Shown here in pieces: positions 8,452 to 16,433 of a stretch of 32,827 bases of DNA. A program made the translations under genes and the position numbers. Position 1 is the stretch's first letter, and each line of letters starts with the position of its first letter. Source of the stretch: an uncultured Nitrososphaera sp. (lineage in GTDB: Archaea > Thermoproteota > Nitrososphaeria > Nitrososphaerales > Nitrososphaeraceae); contig CAMLKF010000013.1 in assembly GCA_946480575.1 (NCBI GenBank), positions 1-32,827 of the forward strand, written 5' to 3'. Below the pieces are notes generated by a model that saw only the letters and a program-made list of their open reading frames with translations, was not told the origin of the DNA and did not search any database.

Positions 8452-8724
8452 CAACGTGCGAAGAACCGCAGCCGGCCCGACATAATCGCGATTATCCTCG
8501 AAACTGCAAACGTCGGCATCACAAGACCGGGGTTTTGACGAGCCAACCTGACAAGCGGCCAGTTGAGGCAGTACCTCAACATACTGGTTGACAAAAAGCT
8601 TATAGCAGAGTTGGCAGAGGAGGAAAGGAGGCACATCGCCTACAGGACCACAGAAAAGGGCATGCGATACCTTGCCGTGCACTTGGCTCTTAAGAGCATC
8701 ACAGTCTTTTCGCAGGAAGGCTAG
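8452..8724 (+). pseudogene. Winged-helix transcription regulator relic
   Basis: One plus frame reads KNRSRPDIIAIILETANVG, ITRPG, then a TGA stop at 8536-8538, and continues with RANLTSGQLRQYLNILVDKK, LIAELAEEERR, YRTTEKGMRYL. This is the layout of small archaeal winged-helix proteins (HTH_45-like): DIIA...ILE helix, recognition helix, RTTEKG wing. No start codon precedes the KNRSR segment in frame, and the stop falls between helix 1 and helix 2, so it is probably dead. Related sequence appears in the truncated gene at 19809-20054. Confidence 0.55.
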
Positions 8725-8756
8725 TTGGCCAGCTAGGGCTGCATTACTGCCATATA

Positions 8757-8990
8757 CTACTTTTGTTGTTTGTTCCACTTGTAATAAACGGTTCCGCCGC
8801 GGCACGTAGCGTAAATGTCTGACCTGCCCTCCTTGAGCGAGCTTGCCACTTCGAGCTCTGCCAGCAGCCGCTCTATCTCCTTATCCTTCTTTTTTGAAGC
8901 AAGCAGGTTCAGGATCTCCTCCCGGGAATACATCATAGAAGGATCCTTGCGCAGGATGCCTTCAATGTCGCGCACAAGGGGGCCTGTCAT
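8757..8990 (-). CDS. Conserved small protein downstream of the YchF-like GTPase
   Basis: A 77-aa soluble, charged protein. Residues 1-55 are helical with MMYSREEILNLLASKKKDKE, reminiscent of half a winged helix (helix, turn, helix), followed by YATCRGGTVYYKW, which could be the wing. Family not recognised. It starts with ATG 11 bp after the GTPase stop on the same strand, so it is almost certainly in the same transcript and could assist or regulate that GTPase. Confidence 0.65.
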   Translation of the reverse strand: MTGPLVRDIEGILRKDPSMMYSREEILNLLASKKKDKEIERLLAELEVASSLKEGRSDIYATCRGGTVYYKWNKQQK

Positions 8991-9001
8991 GTTATCTCAT
9001 C

Positions 9002-10213
9002 TCACTTCTTTTTCCTCGCAGACACTATCGAAAGAACGTCGCGGTCCTTTAGCTGGTAGTTGGTTGGCAGTCGCAGGCCGTTACGCCCGTCTAGCGCGTA
9101 GATCATGCCCTTTGCCAGCTCGCTGTGTATCTCCCTTGCAAGTTCCTCGACGGTAGAGCCTGACCTCATCAGGTGGACGTCTGGCAGCACATTGCCGTGC
9201 TTGTCCGAGAACTTTTGCACGTCAGCAACTGGATAGATGGCGTTCATCTTTAGCAGCTTGAAAACTGCCACATTTATTGCAAATTGGACGCCCGTTCGCA
9301 TGTATTCGCCCAGGATGTCTTTTCTGATGAAGTTAAGCGCCCACTTTTGCTTGTCGTTGAGCTTTGTCTGGTCGTTTATTTCAAAGCGCTCGTCGCCGGG
9401 GATGTAGCGTATCACCCCGCGGGTTTCCGCGCGTCTGAGTGTAAGCTCGGCGTCCGCGCTAGCCGGCACCACGATTATGTCTTTGTATTCCTCCCGGAGA
9501 CGGTTGAAGTTCTCAGTAGCAGTCGGCAGGTCGACCTTGTTTGCGACTATCAGCGTCGGCTTTGAGATATCGCGCAGGCTCCAGCAAAAATCCTTACTCT
9601 CCTGCGGGCCAAAGTCATCAAATTTCGTTTCTGCCACGTTATTCTCCGCAAGGGCAAGCTTGACGTGGTCCTCGCGCACTCCGATGCCTCTGAACACTTC
9701 GGTTATCGCAAGTATCCTGTCCATGCCGCCGCCAGTCGCCCGCGATATCTTGTCCCGGTTTGCCTCGAACAGCTTCACGTACCACATGACAAGCTCCTCT
9801 TCAATGTCTGCAATGTCCGCCACAGGATCGCCTGTGCCCGGCTCAGCTATCCTTCCAGACGCGTCGATGCTGCCAGACGCGTCAACGACATGGAGCAGCG
9901 CGTCTGACTGCGACGCTATCGAGAGGAACTGGTTGCCAAGGCCCTTGCCCTCCCACGCGCCCTTGATAAGTCCTGGAAGGTCGACAAGCTCGATAGGGAT
10001 AAAGCGCCAGCCGTCAACGCAGCGCGAGTTCCTGGGCTGGTCCTGCACCTTAAGCTCGCGGTGGACGCACAGCGTGATTGCGTGGGCGTTGCCTATAGCT
10101 GGCTGCTTTGTGGTGAATGGGTAATTGGAAATCTCGGCCGATGATAAGGTAGCAGAGTTGAAGAATGTAGTCTTGCCTGTATTCGTCTTGCCAATAAGGC
10201 CGATCTTGATCAT
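9002..10213 (-). CDS. YchF/Obg-family translation-associated GTPase with TGS domain
   Basis: A 403-aa GTP/ATP-binding protein of the archaeal YchF-like group. G1 is GKTNTGKTT (8-16), G3 is DLPG (78-81), G4 is NKVDLP (225-230) and G5 is PASAD. A helical insert sits between G3 and G4, and the C-terminus from about 310 is a TGS domain (FSDKHGNVLPDVHLM, LPTNYQLKDRDVLSIV). Members bind ribosomes and act in translation or stress response; the exact role in archaea is not settled. ATG start with the minus-strand TATA box TATATAAAT at 10241-10250, 33 nt upstream. The tail ends in RKKK. The 77-aa gene follows in the same operon. Confidence 0.9.
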   Translation of the reverse strand: MIKIGLIGKTNTGKTTFFNSATLSSAEISNYPFTTKQPAIGNAHAITLCVHRELKVQDQPRNSRCVDGWRFIPIELVDLPGLIKGAWEGKGLGNQFLSIASQSDALLHVVDASGSIDASGRIAEPGTGDPVADIADIEEELVMWYVKLFEANRDKISRATGGGMDRILAITEVFRGIGVREDHVKLALAENNVAETKFDDFGPQESKDFCWSLRDISKPTLIVANKVDLPTATENFNRLREEYKDIIVVPASADAELTLRRAETRGVIRYIPGDERFEINDQTKLNDKQKWALNFIRKDILGEYMRTGVQFAINVAVFKLLKMNAIYPVADVQKFSDKHGNVLPDVHLMRSGSTVEELAREIHSELAKGMIYALDGRNGLRLPTNYQLKDRDVLSIVSARKKK

Positions 10214-10258
10214 GGATGGATCTGCATCTCCATTGTTGTTATTTATATATACTCTGGA

Positions 10259-10411
10259 TCAGTGCACGTGGTGGCACGCTATGGCGAGGTAGCCGACCAG
10301 CCCTGCAAAAGCTCCGAGCATTGACAGATGGGCTGCAAATACGAGCCTGTCCGCAACTGACCTTTTCTTCTGCCGCAATACTGGAGTGACTATCTTCTGC
10401 TGCATATGCAT
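10259..10411 (-). CDS. 50-aa single-pass membrane protein
   Basis: From ATG at 10411 (a second ATG at 10405 is possible): MHMQQKIVTPVLRQKKRSVA, a basic N-terminus, then LVFAAHLSMLGAFAGLVGYL, one membrane helix, and a short tail ending ACHHVH. The basic side suggests the N-terminus is cytoplasmic; the terminal Cys-His-His-x-His could bind metal. It sits 45 bp upstream of the GTPase on the same strand and is divergent from the 45-aa membrane protein at 10506. An ATTCTTATT element lies about 28 nt upstream. Function unknown. Confidence 0.6.
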   Translation of the reverse strand: MHMQQKIVTPVLRQKKRSVADRLVFAAHLSMLGAFAGLVGYLAIACHHVH

Positions 10412-10505
10412 AATAATAATGGAGTTGCTGACGAATAAGAATTGCTGTTACCACACAAATTTTCTTCTGCAACTCTTACATAGCTTTGATTCGAGACCAA
10501 CCTAC

Positions 10506-10643
10506 ATGGGACTCGTGGAACTGTTTCAGGGGATGGTCATCTCTGGGATAGCAATAGGTATAGTCTCGCTCGGAGCCGGCGTTTACTTTGAGTTTTTCAG
10601 ATCCAAAAAGTACGAATATCCTAGGGAGCGGTTAAGGGCATAA
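10506..10643 (+). CDS. 45-aa single-pass membrane protein
   Basis: From ATG at 10506: MGLVELFQGMVISGIAIGIV then SLGAGVYFEFF and a basic tail RSKKYEYPRERLRA. It has one membrane helix (about 8-30) with a positively charged cytoplasmic end. The frame stays open upstream to 10386, but that stretch is Cys/Ile/Asn-rich and unlike a gene, and a TATA-like CTTACATAG lies about 25 nt before the chosen ATG. Function unknown; a short-protein subunit of a membrane complex is one possibility. Confidence 0.6.
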   Translation: MGLVELFQGMVISGIAIGIVSLGAGVYFEFFRSKKYEYPRERLRA

Positions 10644-10663
10644 CTGTTGTTGTTGTTGTTGCT
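10644..10663. repeat. Short TGT triplet run
   Basis: Five to six TGT/TTG triplets lie between the convergent genes ending at 10643 and 10666. This is simple sequence without other signal. Confidence 0.5.
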
Positions 10664-10665
10664 AC

Positions 10666-11022
10666 TTACTTGCTTGCCAGCCTTTCAAGCGCCGTCTTGA
10701 TCTCGTCGCACCGCCAGCACATCTCGCTTAGCTGGTCTGCCGTCAGGTCGCCTTCCCATTTTTCAAGAGCTGCCTTTGAAATTTCAGTTGCATGGTACAG
10801 TATTGCCCAGTACGGGTGGTGCTCGGCTGTCGTGTAGGCAAGCTCCAACATCTCAGAGAGACCAGCTGAGGCCTTCTTAATGTAATCGGAGCCTTCGCCA
10901 TAGATCTTGATTATGCCGGCGTCCCTGTCAACGCCCACCTTGGTGGAGATGTTCTCCTTTTCCTGCAGCTCCTCCAATACAGGTTTCACCCGCTCGATGA
11001 CTCTGTCGATGCCCGCTGACAT
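10666..11022 (-). CDS. Conserved hypothetical protein, helical
   Basis: A 118-aa soluble protein starting MSAGIDRVIERVKPVLEELQ, with a short beta segment (AGIIKIYGEGSDYIKKA) and then helices containing HHPYWAILYHATEISKAALE and a C-terminal MCWRCDEIKTALERL. It has one CxxC-like pair (CWRC). No family recognised. The ATG start is supported by a minus-strand GTTAAATTA box at 11045-11053, 27 nt upstream, consistent with a leaderless transcript. It converges with the 45-aa membrane protein gene. Confidence 0.7.
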   Translation of the reverse strand: MSAGIDRVIERVKPVLEELQEKENISTKVGVDRDAGIIKIYGEGSDYIKKASAGLSEMLELAYTTAEHHPYWAILYHATEISKAALEKWEGDLTADQLSEMCWRCDEIKTALERLASK

Positions 11023-11053
11023 TTGCTGTAAGAGACAATGCGTCTAATTTAAC

Positions 11054-11476
11054 CTAGTCACTGCCGAATAACCGCTGGTGCTCTGCCAGCATGCACCTGT
11101 TGTAGACGACTTCAATGCCCTTTTCCCGGGCCATACGCTCGGCTTCTGGGCTGTAGATGCCTTCCTGCATCCAGATCACCTTGACGCCCGGCTTTTTTAA
11201 AGCGTCCTGCACCACGGCTGGCACGTCCTCGGAAGGCCGGAAAATATCGACGACGTCAATCTTGTCTGGCACGCTGCTGACCGCGGGGTACGACTTGCGG
11301 CCGAGAATTTCCGGCACACCAGGGTTCACAGGGATTACATTGTAGCTCTGCCCTATGAAGTACTTGGGGACATAGTGCGCTGCCTTGGCCTCGTTCTTGG
11401 ACATGCCAACCACCGCGACGTTCTTTAGGTCATAGAATTTCCTTATCTCGGCGTCCGAGTGCGAGTCCCGCTCCAT
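11054..11476 (-). CDS. CoA-binding domain protein (YccU-like)
   Basis: A 140-aa single-domain Rossmann protein of the CoA_binding_2 family: NVAVVGMSKNEAKAAHYVPK, then YNVIPVNPGVPEILG, the conserved SYPAVSSVPDKIDVVDIFRP, VIWMQEGIYSPEA and a C-terminal VVYNRCMLAEHQRLFG. Such proteins bind CoA or related nucleotides; the substrate is unknown. I start at the second in-frame ATG (11476, MERDSHSD) because the TATA-like TTTAAATAA at 11499-11507 lies 27 nt upstream and would be inside the gene if the ATG at 11512 were used. The longer form would add 12 residues and begin 5 bp after the preceding gene's stop. Confidence 0.82.
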   Translation of the reverse strand: MERDSHSDAEIRKFYDLKNVAVVGMSKNEAKAAHYVPKYFIGQSYNVIPVNPGVPEILGRKSYPAVSSVPDKIDVVDIFRPSEDVPAVVQDALKKPGVKVIWMQEGIYSPEAERMAREKGIEVVYNRCMLAEHQRLFGSD

Positions 11477-11498
11477 CAATGATAATTCTGCCTTTACA

Positions 11499-11507
11499 TT
11501 ATTTAAA
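11499..11507 (-). promoter_or_regulatory. TATA box for the CoA-binding gene
   Basis: Minus strand TTTAAATAA centred 27 nt before the ATG at 11476. It decides the start between 11476 and 11512. Confidence 0.5.
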
Positions 11508-11517
11508 CGCATTATTA

Positions 11518-11889
11518 TCAGGAGCCTATCATACCCGGCAATTTTATCGGCGTGCGGTACGTCTGCACTATCTTGATCCCTGGCTCGGCTGTGACTGTCA
11601 CGCTGTCCAGAAGCACATTTTCTGGCGGCGACATTGTCAAGGTTTCGCCAGGCTGCATCACCAGTATTATAGGCTCTTTCTGGCCGCCATAGTCGAGCAG
11701 TACGTTTGTCAGCGGCAGCCTGCCCGTATTCTTCAACACCACGCGCGCGTTTGTAAACAAGGACTGCTCGTCCTTGAGCGCGTCTACGCTCAGGTCATAG
11801 TCCTTTGTCGGCAGTGCCGACGCGATCATCGCGATTATGGCGACTGCGATTATACCTGCCGCCACTGCTAGAACAAGCGCCGTCCGCAT
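11518..11889 (-). CDS. Membrane-anchored or secreted beta-sandwich protein
   Basis: A 123-aa protein. It begins MRTALVLAVAAGIIAVAIIA, a basic residue followed by a long hydrophobic helix (signal anchor), and the rest (about 35-123) is beta-strand-rich with ARVVLKNTGRLPLTNVLLDY and a PGETLTMSPP segment, resembling the CARDB/Ig-like extracellular domains found in archaeal surface proteins. I use the ATG at 11889 rather than 11907 because TTAAATATT at 11912-11920 is 27 nt upstream of it. Partner and function unknown. Confidence 0.68.
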   Translation of the reverse strand: MRTALVLAVAAGIIAVAIIAMIASALPTKDYDLSVDALKDEQSLFTNARVVLKNTGRLPLTNVLLDYGGQKEPIILVMQPGETLTMSPPENVLLDSVTVTAEPGIKIVQTYRTPIKLPGMIGS

Positions 11890-11911
11890 TGGACAGATGA
11901 TGAGCATGGAG

Positions 11912-11920
11912 AATATTTAA
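11912..11920 (-). promoter_or_regulatory. TATA box for the membrane-anchored protein
   Basis: Minus strand TTAAATATT, 27 nt before ATG 11889. It lies in the 35-bp gap after the purF stop, so the two genes can be transcribed separately. Confidence 0.5.
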
Positions 11921-11924
11921 GCGA

Positions 11925-13379
11925 TTATTCGCCTTTCATTTTGATGCGCGACTTGAAGACCGGTCTGATGCCCAGAGGCGCGTAATTGCCTGTCGAGCAG
12001 GTAAAGCACAATTCTTCTTCCGGCATCCCTATAGCCTTTGCGAGGTTGGCCGTGTCGTTGTAGGCGACATATTCCGCCCCTATCACTTGGGCCACCCGGG
12101 CGCCTATCTTGCTGTTGTTTTGCTCGTCTGAGCCGTGCCGATACGCTACTAGTTCCTCCTGCGAGGGAAAGTCGATGCCGGCGTAGCACGGGTAGCGTAT
12201 AGGGGGGTAGGTGACTACAAGGCTTATCTTCCGGGCTCCGACGCTCCGGAGAGTCTTGATTATTTCAGCAGAACTTGTGCCCCTGACGATGCTGTCGTCC
12301 ACGACCACTACGTGCTTGCCCTCGACTACCTCGCGAATAGGTATTATGCCCTTGTTTATCTCGACCCTGTCGCCCTGGTACGGCTCGATGAAGCTCCTCA
12401 TCGACCCCTTCTTTGCGATGTAGCGGTCCTTGAGCAAGCCTTCTTCAAAGGGAAGCCCGAGCTCCTGCGCGTAGCCAAGCGCGGCGGGACGGGCAGAGTC
12501 AGGCACTGGGACTACTACGTCTGCGCCGTCTATCAGAAATTTCTTGGCAAGAAACTGCCCGATCCTTTTCCGGGCAGCATAGATATTTATGCCTTCCATT
12601 ATGCTTGACGGATGAGCGAAATACGTGTATTCAAAAGCGCAGTGGGCGTGCGGCTTTTCGTTTGCAAACTGCTGCGACTGGATGCTGCCCTCGCTCATTT
12701 TGATCAGCTCGCCCGGCTCTACGTCGCGCAGCAGCTGCGCCCCGACTGCCGCAAGTGCGCAGGACTCGGAAGCAACCATGTACGTGTTTGTTTCTTTATG
12801 GTGTCCGAGCACTAGCGGGCGGAAGCCGCGTGTGTCCCTTGCCGCGTACACCGAGCCCTCGTCTGTGAGAAATGTAAAGCAGAACGAGCCGACCATCTCG
12901 CTTTTCAAGATGTGCATTGCCTCTGCCATATTGTCTTTCTTGTCTGCCAGATGCATGGCGAGGCGCTGGGCTGCGACTAGCGTGTCGCTCATGGTCTGTG
13001 GCGTGAACGTGCAGCCGCCGACCATTCCCGATAATTCTTCGGCGTTGGCAATCGTTCCGTTGTGGGCGACGCACAGGTCCTTGACCTTCAACGGCTGGGC
13101 GTTTTCAAGCGTGCTCTTGCCAAGCGTGGAATAGCGGACGTGGCCGATGGCCGCTGGCGATTTGTACTTTTTCATCACCATCGGAAACTCGACCGCTGCA
13201 GAGGAGACAAGCCCAAGCCTCCGGAACGGAGGCTTGCGGGGAACCGCGATGCCCCATGCTTCCTGGCCGCGGTGCTGGAGAGCGCGGAGCGAGTCGATGA
13301 CGAATGGGATTACGTTGTGGCCGTTGAGCGAAAATATGCCGACTACGCCGCAGTTATCATGAACCAATTTCGTTACCAC
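11925..13379 (-). CDS. purF: Amidophosphoribosyltransferase
   Basis: A 484-aa enzyme that makes 5-phosphoribosylamine from PRPP and glutamine, the committed step of purine synthesis. The N-terminal glutaminase begins at the nucleophile in DNCGVVGIF (Cys10), which should be exposed by propeptide removal; RALQHRGQEAWG and GHVRYSTLG follow. The PRPP loop is VVVVDDSIVRGTSS. Cysteines that bind the [4Fe-4S] cluster in the Bacillus-type enzyme have counterparts: HCAFEYTYFA, YPCYAGIDFP and ELCFTCSTG. Length is normal. The start is GTG at 13379; a TTG four codons later is an alternative with AGGGTGG just before it. It is the last gene of the purQ-purL-purF string, 83 bp after purL, with a possible own TATA box near 13440-13450. 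Confidence 0.95.
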   Translation of the reverse strand: MVTKLVHDNCGVVGIFSLNGHNVIPFVIDSLRALQHRGQEAWGIAVPRKPPFRRLGLVSSAAVEFPMVMKKYKSPAAIGHVRYSTLGKSTLENAQPLKVKDLCVAHNGTIANAEELSGMVGGCTFTPQTMSDTLVAAQRLAMHLADKKDNMAEAMHILKSEMVGSFCFTFLTDEGSVYAARDTRGFRPLVLGHHKETNTYMVASESCALAAVGAQLLRDVEPGELIKMSEGSIQSQQFANEKPHAHCAFEYTYFAHPSSIMEGINIYAARKRIGQFLAKKFLIDGADVVVPVPDSARPAALGYAQELGLPFEEGLLKDRYIAKKGSMRSFIEPYQGDRVEINKGIIPIREVVEGKHVVVVDDSIVRGTSSAEIIKTLRSVGARKISLVVTYPPIRYPCYAGIDFPSQEELVAYRHGSDEQNNSKIGARVAQVIGAEYVAYNDTANLAKAIGMPEEELCFTCSTGNYAPLGIRPVFKSRIKMKGE

Positions 13380-13462
13380 CCTTTAGAAAGCTAGTGCTGC
13401 TGGAGGACAAGCTTTGAGACCGGTACAGGGTTAGCTCTATGATTTAAAAAATGTATCTTCTT

Positions 13463-15634
13463 CTAGCTCTGCATCGTCTTTTCGAGCGACTCGTAGCTTG
13501 TCTGCAGCTGCTTCGGCGTCAACCTGATCGTCTTCTTGCCCTGCACAAATTTGATGCTGCTTGCGGTTTTTCCTATTTCTGCAAAAGCCACGCCCTCTGA
13601 CGGCAGAATCCTGCGCACCTCCTCCGGCTCTTTTGTGCCAATGACGTAGCGCGAGTGCGACTCGGAGAACATCAGCTCGTCCAGCGCCTTGCAGGAATTT
13701 GGAACGGCTGAAAGATCGACTTTGAACCCTGTCTGGCCGGCGATTGCCATTTCGGCGAGCGCGACTGCCAGGCCGCCCTTGGAGCAGTCGTGAGCGCAGC
13801 CGGCAAGGCCGCTCCTTACCAGCTTCAACACAGCGCATGCATTCTGCCTATCTGTCTGCAAGTTGACCTGCGGGACAGGGCCGCCTGTTATGCCATGATA
13901 GTATTCGTAATACTCAGAGCCGCCCATCTCGGGTGACGTGTGCCCGATGACAAAGATAGAGTCGTCTTGTTGAAGCGCTGGCCGGGTGACATGTGAGGCG
14001 TCGTCCACAAGGCCGAGCGTGCCGATGACCGGCGAAGGCTTGATCGGGCCCTTGACGGTCTCATTGTAAAAGCTGACTTTGCCGCCTACGACAGGGATGT
14101 CCATGAACTTGCAATAGTCGACTATGGCGTTTACCGCCTGTGTGAATGTCCAGAATATTTCAGGGTCTTCAGGGCTTGCAAACTGCAGGTGGTCGACGAC
14201 ACCGACTGGCTCTGCCCCTGTGCATATCACGTTTCTGCGTCCTTCCGAGAGGCAGCCAAGTGTACCCTGGTACGGGTCGAGGTAGCAGTGCTTTGAGTTG
14301 CCGTCCAGCTTGACTGCGACCAGCTTGCCGTTGTCAAGGCGCATCACTGCGGCATCGCCTGCGCCCGGCTTGACCACCGTCCGCACGCCTACCTCGTGGT
14401 CGTACTGGTGGTAGACCCAGCGCTTGCTTGCTATCGATGGGTTTGCAAGAAGCGCCAGCAGCGCCTTGCCGAGGTTCGCCGGCGCGCGCGGCTGTTTGAC
14501 TGATTTTATCCTATCAAGGTACTTGGGGCATCTGCTTGCCCTGTCTGCCAGCGGCGCGTGTGCCACAAGATGCGAAGGCATCTGCGCGACCACGCTGCCG
14601 TCGCGTCTGATGACAAGGTCCTGGTGTTCCTGCACTGTGCCAAGGATTGTATACCGTATTTCGTACTTGTCAAGTATCGATTGCAATGCGGGCAGCTTTG
14701 CGCTGTCGGTGACATACAGCATGCGCTCCTGTGACTCTGAGATCATCAGTTCGTTTGGCGTCATGCCGTCTTCCCTTGCGTGCACGCGCGATAGCTCGAC
14801 ATCGAACCCCCTGCCGAGGTTGTCCGATGTTTCAGAGAGGCAGCAAGAAAGCCCTCCGCCGCCCAAGTCCTTGATGCTTTTGATGCAGCCATGCTTGATC
14901 GCCTCCATCGTGGCTTCGAGCAGCAGCTTTTCAAGGAACGGATCAGGAATCTGGACAGCCGACCTGTTTTCAGCTTCAAGCGCCTTTGACGCAAAGGACG
15001 CGCCATGAATCCCGTCCCGACCGGTGGAGCCGCCGGCAAGTACTATTACATCGCCAATCTCGGCCTGATTTGCTATGATGTCTTCCTTGGGCCCAAAGCC
15101 TATCGATGCGACATCAACAAGGCAGTAATCCTCAAAGGACGGGTCGAACTCGATCTCGCCTCCCACGGTCGGGATGCCGATGCAGTTGCCATACTCGGCT
15201 ATGCCCTTGACCACGTTCTTGAAGAGCCATTTTGACTTTGCAACTGACTTGCTCTTGCCTGTTATCGGGGCAAACCTCAGTGCGTCAACCACTGCGATCG
15301 GCCTAGTGCCCATCGACATGATGTCTCGTATTACGCCGCCAACGCCGGTGGCAGCGCCGCCAAAAGGCTCGACCGCCGACGGGTGGTTGTGGCTCTCGAT
15401 GTGAACCGTCAGAACGTATCCATCGCAAAGGTCAAGGACTCCGGCGTCGTAACCGGGGGCAACAATGACGCGTCCACCTTTTGTCGGCAGCGACCTCAGG
15501 TACTTTTTTGACGACTTGTACGAGCAGTGCTCGGACCACTCGGCGCCGACGATGTCCCGCTCGATCTCGTTTGCTTTCCTCTGTAGCTTTTCTTCGAGGT
15601 ACTGCAGCTCCCGCTCTGTCAGAACGCCCCCCAT
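13463..15634 (-). CDS. purL: Phosphoribosylformylglycinamidine synthase, large subunit
   Basis: A 723-aa small-type PurL that converts FGAR to FGAM using ATP and ammonia supplied by PurQ, with PurS as the bridge. It shows the family start AEWSEHCSYKSSKKYL (catalytic His36), the ATP-site HIESHNHPSAVEPFGGAATG, GGGGLSCCLSE, then the second half with GCLSEGRRN, PVVGGKVSFYNE, CAHDCSKGGLAVALAEMA and the closing MFSESHSRYV. Both pseudo-symmetric halves are complete. The ATG start abuts the purQ stop with no intervening base, so the two are translationally linked. Confidence 0.96.
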   Translation of the reverse strand: MGGVLTERELQYLEEKLQRKANEIERDIVGAEWSEHCSYKSSKKYLRSLPTKGGRVIVAPGYDAGVLDLCDGYVLTVHIESHNHPSAVEPFGGAATGVGGVIRDIMSMGTRPIAVVDALRFAPITGKSKSVAKSKWLFKNVVKGIAEYGNCIGIPTVGGEIEFDPSFEDYCLVDVASIGFGPKEDIIANQAEIGDVIVLAGGSTGRDGIHGASFASKALEAENRSAVQIPDPFLEKLLLEATMEAIKHGCIKSIKDLGGGGLSCCLSETSDNLGRGFDVELSRVHAREDGMTPNELMISESQERMLYVTDSAKLPALQSILDKYEIRYTILGTVQEHQDLVIRRDGSVVAQMPSHLVAHAPLADRASRCPKYLDRIKSVKQPRAPANLGKALLALLANPSIASKRWVYHQYDHEVGVRTVVKPGAGDAAVMRLDNGKLVAVKLDGNSKHCYLDPYQGTLGCLSEGRRNVICTGAEPVGVVDHLQFASPEDPEIFWTFTQAVNAIVDYCKFMDIPVVGGKVSFYNETVKGPIKPSPVIGTLGLVDDASHVTRPALQQDDSIFVIGHTSPEMGGSEYYEYYHGITGGPVPQVNLQTDRQNACAVLKLVRSGLAGCAHDCSKGGLAVALAEMAIAGQTGFKVDLSAVPNSCKALDELMFSESHSRYVIGTKEPEEVRRILPSEGVAFAEIGKTASSIKFVQGKKTIRLTPKQLQTSYESLEKTMQS

Positions 15635-16345
15635 CTACGCCATCGCCTTTTGCTGCTCTTGCTGCTGAAGGTGTGAAATAAGCGAGCGGAATATCATTAT
15701 GGCATCGTTTCTGCCATTGATGGTAAGAAGGTTTTCGCTCGCCCTCTCCGGATGCGGCATCATGCCCATCACGTTGCCCTCTTCGTTGCATATTGCTGCG
15801 ATGAGGTCGGTCGAGCCGTTCGGGTCATCGTTAGAATATTGCAAAACTATCTGGTTCTTTTTCTTTAATTCTTTGAGGATTTCCGAGTCGGCGACGTAGC
15901 GTCCCTCGCCGTGGGCCACCGGGATTTCAAACGCCTGTTTTTTGTTAAACTGGCTGGTAAAAGGCGTCCTGTTGTTCTGCACTTGCACTTTGGTCCACCT
16001 ACACACAAAGCGCAATGAATCGTTCATCATGAGTGCACCGGGTAAAAGCTCTGACTCTACCAAAATTTGAAAGCCGTTGCAGATGCCAAGCACCGGCAGA
16101 CCGTCCATTGCCATCCTTTTTACTTCCTGCACTATCGGGCTGTGTGCTGCTATGATGCCTGCGCGAAGCCTGTCGCCAAACGCAAAGCCGCCGGGAATTA
16201 TCATGGCATCGTAGCCGGTGATGCAGTCTTTGGTATGCCAGATAAAGTCGGCCTGAATGCCAAGAAGGTTGTTTACAACGTGGTGAACGTCGCGGTCGCA
16301 GTTGCTGCCGGGGAAAACTGCAATCCCAATCTTTGGCGGTGCCAT
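15635..16345 (-). CDS. purQ: Phosphoribosylformylglycinamidine synthase, glutaminase subunit
   Basis: A 236-aa class I glutamine amidotransferase that releases ammonia for PurL. Motifs are IAVFPGSNCDRDV, IPGGFAFGDRLRAG, the nucleophile in VLGICNGFQ (Cys89), VAHGEGRYV, and MMPHPERASE carrying the His and Glu of the triad. I start at ATG 16345 (MAPPKIG) because it matches the family N-terminus; a GTG at 16369 would add eight residues but lies only about 12 nt after the TATA-like ATATTAATAT. The stop directly precedes the purL ATG. Confidence 0.95.
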   Translation of the reverse strand: MAPPKIGIAVFPGSNCDRDVHHVVNNLLGIQADFIWHTKDCITGYDAMIIPGGFAFGDRLRAGIIAAHSPIVQEVKRMAMDGLPVLGICNGFQILVESELLPGALMMNDSLRFVCRWTKVQVQNNRTPFTSQFNKKQAFEIPVAHGEGRYVADSEILKELKKKNQIVLQYSNDDPNGSTDLIAAICNEEGNVMGMMPHPERASENLLTINGRNDAIMIFRSLISHLQQQEQQKAMA

Positions 16346-16374
16346 TACTTTGCGAGGGAAACTGCTCACCGCTC

Positions 16375-16387
16375 ATATTAATATTTT
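16375..16387 (-). promoter_or_regulatory. TATA-like box for the purQLF operon
   Basis: A/T-only AAAATATTAATAT on the minus strand, 36 nt before the purQ ATG, giving a leader of about 10 nt. No separate operator is visible. Confidence 0.5.
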
Positions 16388-16433
16388 CAGATTCTTGATC
16401 CCGCTACAGCTTTTCAATTTCGCCGACTCGATG

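Noticed and set aside
8403..8591. Plus-strand 62-codon frame from ATG 8403
   Set aside because: It is out of frame with the recognisable winged-helix sequence and has random composition.
10239..10472. Minus-strand 77-codon frame
   Set aside because: It overlaps the 50-aa membrane protein in a different frame; the latter has a clean helix and a better promoter.
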